Of a stretch of 64,000 nt of DNA, positions 60,238-64,000 are shown piece by piece. The stretch's first letter is position 1, and every line of letters begins with the position of its first letter. Below the pieces are notes generated by a model, which had not been told where the DNA came from, made no database searches, and was given only the letters and a program-made list of their open reading frames with translations. The DNA comes from Ferdinandcohnia sp036962685 (GTDB lineage Bacteria > Bacillota > Bacilli > Bacillales > Bacillaceae_L), in assembly GCF_036962685.1 (NCBI RefSeq), contig NZ_JBALOP010000002.1, positions 1 to 64,000 of the forward strand. The letters are read 5' to 3'. Both the position numbers and the translations under genes were made by a program.

Positions 60238-60643
60238 ATGGATTTTTAAGGTTTTTTTATAAAAAGACTCTATGTAAAATTTTTTCTTGTGATACAGAAG
60301 ACAAATGTGTACTGGTACAGTTTTTTTATATGGATAAAATTGCAAAAAAATAAAAATTAGAGGACAAGTAATAAAACAGTAAACAAACAATTTGACGACT
60401 CTCTTTCATTGTTGTAAACTTGGAAATGGATAGAGAGCAGTTGTATTAATTGCTTTACCAAAATAATTAATACAGCTTCATTTAGGAATCAGAATATCCT
60501 TTTCGAGCATGACTAAAAGTCACTACATCTAAAGACCATGTCCTAGCGGATAAAAAATGTCTTTGAAAAGATATATTTTTGGGTAACCTAATGCTGTATG
60601 TTTTGTATTTAGAAAATAGGGTAAGAAAGGAAGCGAGAAGAAG
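60238..60643 (+). promoter_or_regulatory. pdh upstream region
   Basis: A 406-base AT-rich gap before pdhA. It contains a candidate promoter (TTGACG near 60391, TAAACT 17 bases on) and a perfect inverted repeat TGTATTAATT / AATTAATACA (about 60443-60474). The repeat could be an operator or leader hairpin; no known binding site was recognised. Confidence 0.4.
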
Positions 60644-61753
60644 ATGGCTGTTAAAGCAAATGTCTTTGATTTACAAGGGCAACTGAATAAGGTTGCAGAA
60701 AACTTTCCTATGTTTCAGATCTTAAATGAAGAAGGAGAAGTAGTAAATAAAGCTGCTGTTCCTGATTTAAGTGATGATCAATTAAAAGAATTAATGAGAA
60801 GAATGGTTTATACACGAATCCTTGACCAACGCTCTATTTCATTAAACCGTCAAGGTCGTTTAGGTTTCTATGCTCCTACTGCAGGTCAAGAAGCATCTCA
60901 ACTTGCCTCTCAATTTGCTTTAGAAAAAGAAGATTTTATTTTACCAGGTTACCGTGATGTACCTCAGATCGTATGGCATGGCTTACCATTATATCAAGCG
61001 TTTTTATTCTCACGTGGACATTTCCATGGAAACCAAATGCCTGAAGGTGTTAATGTAATTTCTCCACAAATCATCATTGGGGCACAATACATACAGTGTG
61101 CTGGTGTTGCATTAGGTATGAAAAAACGCGGCAAGAAATCAGTTGCTATTACTTATACTGGTGATGGTGGAACTTCGCAAGGTGATTTCTACGAAGGAAT
61201 TAACTTTGCTGGAGCGTTCAAAGCACCTGCAATATTCATGGTTCAAAACAACCGTTTTGCTATTTCTACACCTGTTGAAAAACAATCTGCAGCACAAACT
61301 TTAGCTCAAAAAGCTGTAGCAGCTGGTATTCCTGGAATTCAAGTTGATGGAATGGATCCACTTGCAGTATATGTAGCTGTTAAAGAAGCTCGTGAGCGTG
61401 CAGTTAATGGTGATGGACCAACATTAATTGAGACTATGACTTATCGTTATGGTCCACATACAATGGCTGGGGATGACCCAACTAGATATCGTACTTCTGA
61501 GCTTGACAATGAATGGGAAAAGAAAGATCCACTCGTTCGTTTCCGTAAGTACCTTGAAGCTAAAGGTATTTGGAATGAAGAATTAGAAAACCAAGTGATT
61601 GAAGAAGCAAAAGAAGATATCAAGAATGCAATCAAAAAAGCAGATGAACAACCAAAACAAAAGGTTACTGACCTTATTTCACATATGTTCGAAGAGCTTC
61701 CTCAAAATTTAGAGGAGCAAATGGAAATCTATAAAGCGAAGGAGTCGAAGTAA
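60644..61753 (+). CDS. pdhA: Pyruvate dehydrogenase E1 component, alpha subunit
   Basis: Decarboxylates pyruvate with thiamine diphosphate. The TPP-binding motif is TGDGGTSQGDFYEG to NN (near residue 170); 369 aa, standard for Bacillus. AAAGGAAGCG precedes the ATG. First gene of the pdhABCD operon; pdhB follows after three bases. Confidence 0.96.
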   Translation: MAVKANVFDLQGQLNKVAENFPMFQILNEEGEVVNKAAVPDLSDDQLKELMRRMVYTRILDQRSISLNRQGRLGFYAPTAGQEASQLASQFALEKEDFILPGYRDVPQIVWHGLPLYQAFLFSRGHFHGNQMPEGVNVISPQIIIGAQYIQCAGVALGMKKRGKKSVAITYTGDGGTSQGDFYEGINFAGAFKAPAIFMVQNNRFAISTPVEKQSAAQTLAQKAVAAGIPGIQVDGMDPLAVYVAVKEARERAVNGDGPTLIETMTYRYGPHTMAGDDPTRYRTSELDNEWEKKDPLVRFRKYLEAKGIWNEELENQVIEEAKEDIKNAIKKADEQPKQKVTDLISHMFEELPQNLEEQMEIYKAKESK

Positions 61754-61756
61754 GCC

Positions 61757-62734
61757 ATGGCGCAAATGACAATGATTCAAGCAATCACTGATGCGTTACG
61801 CACAGAATTAAAAAATGACCCGAATGTCTTAGTTTTTGGAGAAGACGTTGGAGTTAACGGCGGTGTGTTCCGTGCTACTGAAGGCCTACAGGCTGAATTC
61901 GGTGAAGATCGTGTATTTGATACGCCACTTGCTGAATCAGGTATCGGTGGGCTTGCTGTGGGTCTTAGCTTAGAAGGCTACCGTCCAGTTCCGGAAATTC
62001 AGTTCTTTGGCTTTGTCTATGAGGTTATTGATTCCATCAGTGGCCAATTAGCACGTATGCGTTATCGTTCAGGCGGTCGTTACACTGCTCCAGTAACAAT
62101 TCGTTCACCATTCGGTGGCGGTGTACATACACCAGAACTGCACGCAGATAGCTTAGAAGGATTAATGGCGCAGCAACCTGGTCTTAAGGTTGTAATTCCG
62201 TCAACACCATACGATGCAAAAGGTCTATTAATTTCTGCGATTCGTGACAATGATCCGGTTATCTTCTTAGAGCATATGAAACTTTACCGTTCATTCCGCC
62301 AAGAGGTTCCAGAAGGTGAATACACGATTGAACTTGGAAAAGCAGAAGTAAAACGTGAAGGTACAGATCTTACTATGATTTCTTATGGTGCGATGGTACA
62401 CGAGTGTTTAAAAGCTGCAACTGAGTTAGAAAAAGAGGGCGTTTCTGCAGAGGTTATTGACCTACGTACGGTTAGCCCATTAGATATTCCAACCATTATC
62501 GCTTCTGTTGAAAAAACAGGACGTGCAATTGTTGTTCAAGAGGCTCAAAAACAAGCTGGAATCGCTGCAAACGTAGTTGCTGAAATCAATGATCGTGCAA
62601 TCTTAAGTTTAGAAGCTCCAGTATTACGTGTAACTGCACCTGATACTGTATATCCATTCTCACAAGCAGAATCAGTTTGGTTACCAAACTTCAAGGATGT
62701 CATTGAAACAGCTAAAAAAGTACTGAACTTCTAA
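61757..62734 (+). CDS. pdhB: Pyruvate dehydrogenase E1 component, beta subunit
   Basis: Partner of PdhA in the E1 heterotetramer. Transketolase-like fold: VFGEDVGVNGGVFRATEGL at residues 26-44 and the C-terminal transketolase domain (EGVSAEVIDLRTVSPLD). 325 aa, standard. Its ribosome binding site AAGGAG lies in the end of pdhA. Confidence 0.96.
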   Translation: MAQMTMIQAITDALRTELKNDPNVLVFGEDVGVNGGVFRATEGLQAEFGEDRVFDTPLAESGIGGLAVGLSLEGYRPVPEIQFFGFVYEVIDSISGQLARMRYRSGGRYTAPVTIRSPFGGGVHTPELHADSLEGLMAQQPGLKVVIPSTPYDAKGLLISAIRDNDPVIFLEHMKLYRSFRQEVPEGEYTIELGKAEVKREGTDLTMISYGAMVHECLKAATELEKEGVSAEVIDLRTVSPLDIPTIIASVEKTGRAIVVQEAQKQAGIAANVVAEINDRAILSLEAPVLRVTAPDTVYPFSQAESVWLPNFKDVIETAKKVLNF

Positions 62735-62756
62735 TTATATAATCAATTTAATGAAA

Positions 62757-62831
62757 AAAGCCTTTGGTGTACGAGATAACAGCTATAACATCATATGTAG
62801 ACCCGTACACCAAGGCATATTTTATTTTATT
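62757..62831 (+). terminator. Long hairpin between pdhB and pdhC (attenuator or processing site)
   Basis: GCCTTTGGTGTACG / CGTACACCAAGGC (13-14 pairs) around a 30-base loop, followed by a U-rich tract (ATATTTTATTTTATTC). It could lower or reset transcription before pdhC or stabilise the pdhAB message. Confidence 0.6.
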
Positions 62832-62896
62832 CTAAAAGAGGTCCCCACCTTAAAAAGGATGGGGTCAAGAAACTAACTATTTAGGAGGCGAAAACC

Positions 62897-64000
62897 GTGG
62901 CATTTGAATTTAAGTTGCCTGATATCGGTGAAGGTATCCATGAGGGTGAAATCGTAAAATGGTTTGTAAAACCAGGCGATGAAGTAAATGAGGACGATGT
63001 TCTTTGTGAGGTTCAAAATGATAAAGCAGTAGTAGAAATTCCTTCCCCTGTTAAAGGAAAGGTATTAGATATTCTTGTAGAAGAAGGAACGGTTGCAATT
63101 GTAGGTGATACGCTAATTAAATTTGATGCTCCTGGATATGAGGACATTCAATTTAAAGGTGAAGAAACTGACGAAGCTCCTAAACAAGAAGCTAAGGAAG
63201 AACAACCGACTGCGACTGCTCCGGAAGCAACTGCACCTGCTGCAGATGTTGATGAAAATCGTCGTGTCATTGCTATGCCTTCCGTTCGTAAATATGCACG
63301 TGAAAAAGGTATTGATATTAAAAAGGTTGCAGGCAGTGGTGATAATGGTAGAATAATGAAGTCGGACATTGATGCATTCCTTTCTGGTGGTGCAACTGCT
63401 GCGCAAGAAAACAAAGCAGCTGAAGCTCCACAAGCAGCTACTCAAGAGACAGCAAAAGCTCCTGCAAAACAACCAATTCCTGCAGGTCAGTATCCTGAGA
63501 CTCGTGAAAAAATGAGTGGTATCCGTAAAGCAATTGCTAAGGCTATGGTGAACTCAAAACATACTGCACCACATGTTACATTAATGGACGAAGTTGATGT
63601 TACAGAATTGGTTGCACACCGTAAGAAATTCAAAGCAGTTGCAGCTGAAAAAGGTATTAAATTAACATACCTTCCTTATGTAGTTAAGGCATTAACTTCA
63701 GCATTACGTGAATTCCCTGCATTAAATACATCACTTGATGATGCAACTGATGAGATTATTCATAAGCATTACTACAATATCGGCATTGCAGCTGATACTG
63801 ATAGAGGACTTCTAGTTCCAGTTGTAAAAGATGCAGATCGTAAATCTATTTTCACAATTTCAAATGAAATTAATGAATTAGCAGCTAAGGCTCGTGACGG
63901 TAAGCTTGCTCCTGATGAAATGAAAGGTGCATCATGTACAATTAGCAATATTGGGTCAGCAGGCGGTCAATGGTTTACACCTGTAATTAACCATCCTGAG
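62897..64000 (+). CDS. pdhC: Pyruvate dehydrogenase E2 component (dihydrolipoyl acetyltransferase), partial
   Basis: Core subunit of the complex, cut by the window edge after 368 codons. One lipoyl domain (lipoyl Lys43 in QNDKAVVE), an Ala/Pro/Glu-rich linker, the peripheral subunit-binding domain (MPSVRKYAREKGID), a second linker and the start of the catalytic domain (SGIRKAIAKAMVNSKHTAPH). GTG 62897 follows AGGAGGCG. Missing are roughly the last 60-70 residues with the HxxxD motif. Confidence 0.95.
   Translation, partial: MAFEFKLPDIGEGIHEGEIVKWFVKPGDEVNEDDVLCEVQNDKAVVEIPSPVKGKVLDILVEEGTVAIVGDTLIKFDAPGYEDIQFKGEETDEAPKQEAKEEQPTATAPEATAPAADVDENRRVIAMPSVRKYAREKGIDIKKVAGSGDNGRIMKSDIDAFLSGGATAAQENKAAEAPQAATQETAKAPAKQPIPAGQYPETREKMSGIRKAIAKAMVNSKHTAPHVTLMDEVDVTELVAHRKKFKAVAAEKGIKLTYLPYVVKALTSALREFPALNTSLDDATDEIIHKHYYNIGIAADTDRGLLVPVVKDADRKSIFTISNEINELAAKARDGKLAPDEMKGASCTISNIGSAGGQWFTPVINHPE

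Noticed and set aside
63113..63472. Long minus-strand frames inside pdhC
   Set aside because: They arise from the Ala/Pro/Glu-rich linkers of E2 read backwards; the plus strand holds the real gene.

Overview
The window is a low-GC, densely packed chromosomal segment from a member of the Bacillaceae (Bacillus sensu lato). This is shown by strong GGAGG-type ribosome binding sites, frequent GTG and TTG starts, sporulation-type genes (a three-PAS KinA-like kinase, YjcZ-family peptides), and gene order matching the B. subtilis ptsHI - ykwB/ykwC - kinA - ykyB - ykuE - ykuJ - ykuL - ccpC - ykuS/U/V - ktrC - rnjA - rpoY - def - ykyA - pdh stretch. No rRNA, tRNA, CRISPR array, prophage or intact insertion sequence was seen. 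Two runs of N (39292-39356 and 58304-58352) are assembly gaps.

Region 1 (1-10 kb) holds metabolic and transport genes: a Gfo/Idh/MocA oxidoreductase, an NCS2 permease, a two-permease/one-ATPase ABC-2 exporter, a YjiH-type Gate protein, a BASS-family symporter, a YkhA-like thioesterase and MscL. Region 2 (10-16.5 kb) is a formate-type module: fdhD, an OFA-family (oxalate/formate) MFS transporter, a DUF2294 protein and an FdhF/YdeP-type molybdopterin oxidoreductase. The transporter and the oxidoreductase each have a leader with a similar hairpin followed by an intrinsic terminator. Region 3 (16.5-31.5 kb) carries a YeiH transporter, recQ, several small proteins, a possible small di-heme membrane protein, a truncated VWA-like gene, tcyP with an apparent ATT start, a membrane sensor kinase and a MoxR-DUF58-DUF4129 operon.

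Region 4 (31.5-42 kb) starts with ptsHI, preceded by a GlcT-type RNA antiterminator target although ptsG is absent. ykwB, ykwC and the kinA-like gene (with a sigma-H-like promoter) follow, then a six-repeat beta-propeller lectin next to a DUF1906 glycoside-hydrolase-like gene. Region 5 (42-64 kb) is the conserved ykyB-to-pdh block: c-di-GMP turnover (GGDEF-EAL), the Tat substrate YkuE, the c-di-AMP sensor DarB, CcpC, the thiol enzymes YkuU/YkuV, an asymmetric heterodimeric ABC exporter, KtrC, RNase J1, RpoY, peptide deformylase, lipoprotein YkyA and pyruvate dehydrogenase subunits (pdhC runs off the end).

The intergenic DNA is unusually structured. A composite repeat occurs four times: two copies of about 145 bp and two of 87 bp that lack a 58-base RNA-like insert. 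Each copy is preceded by a long hairpin, and the hairpin sequences differ widely between copies. A fifth, solitary copy of the insert has compensatory changes in its stem. Three of the four copies end 20-60 bases upstream of a start codon. Other palindromic elements, a 52-base tandem repeat and an IS1182-like relic occupy most of the longer gaps.
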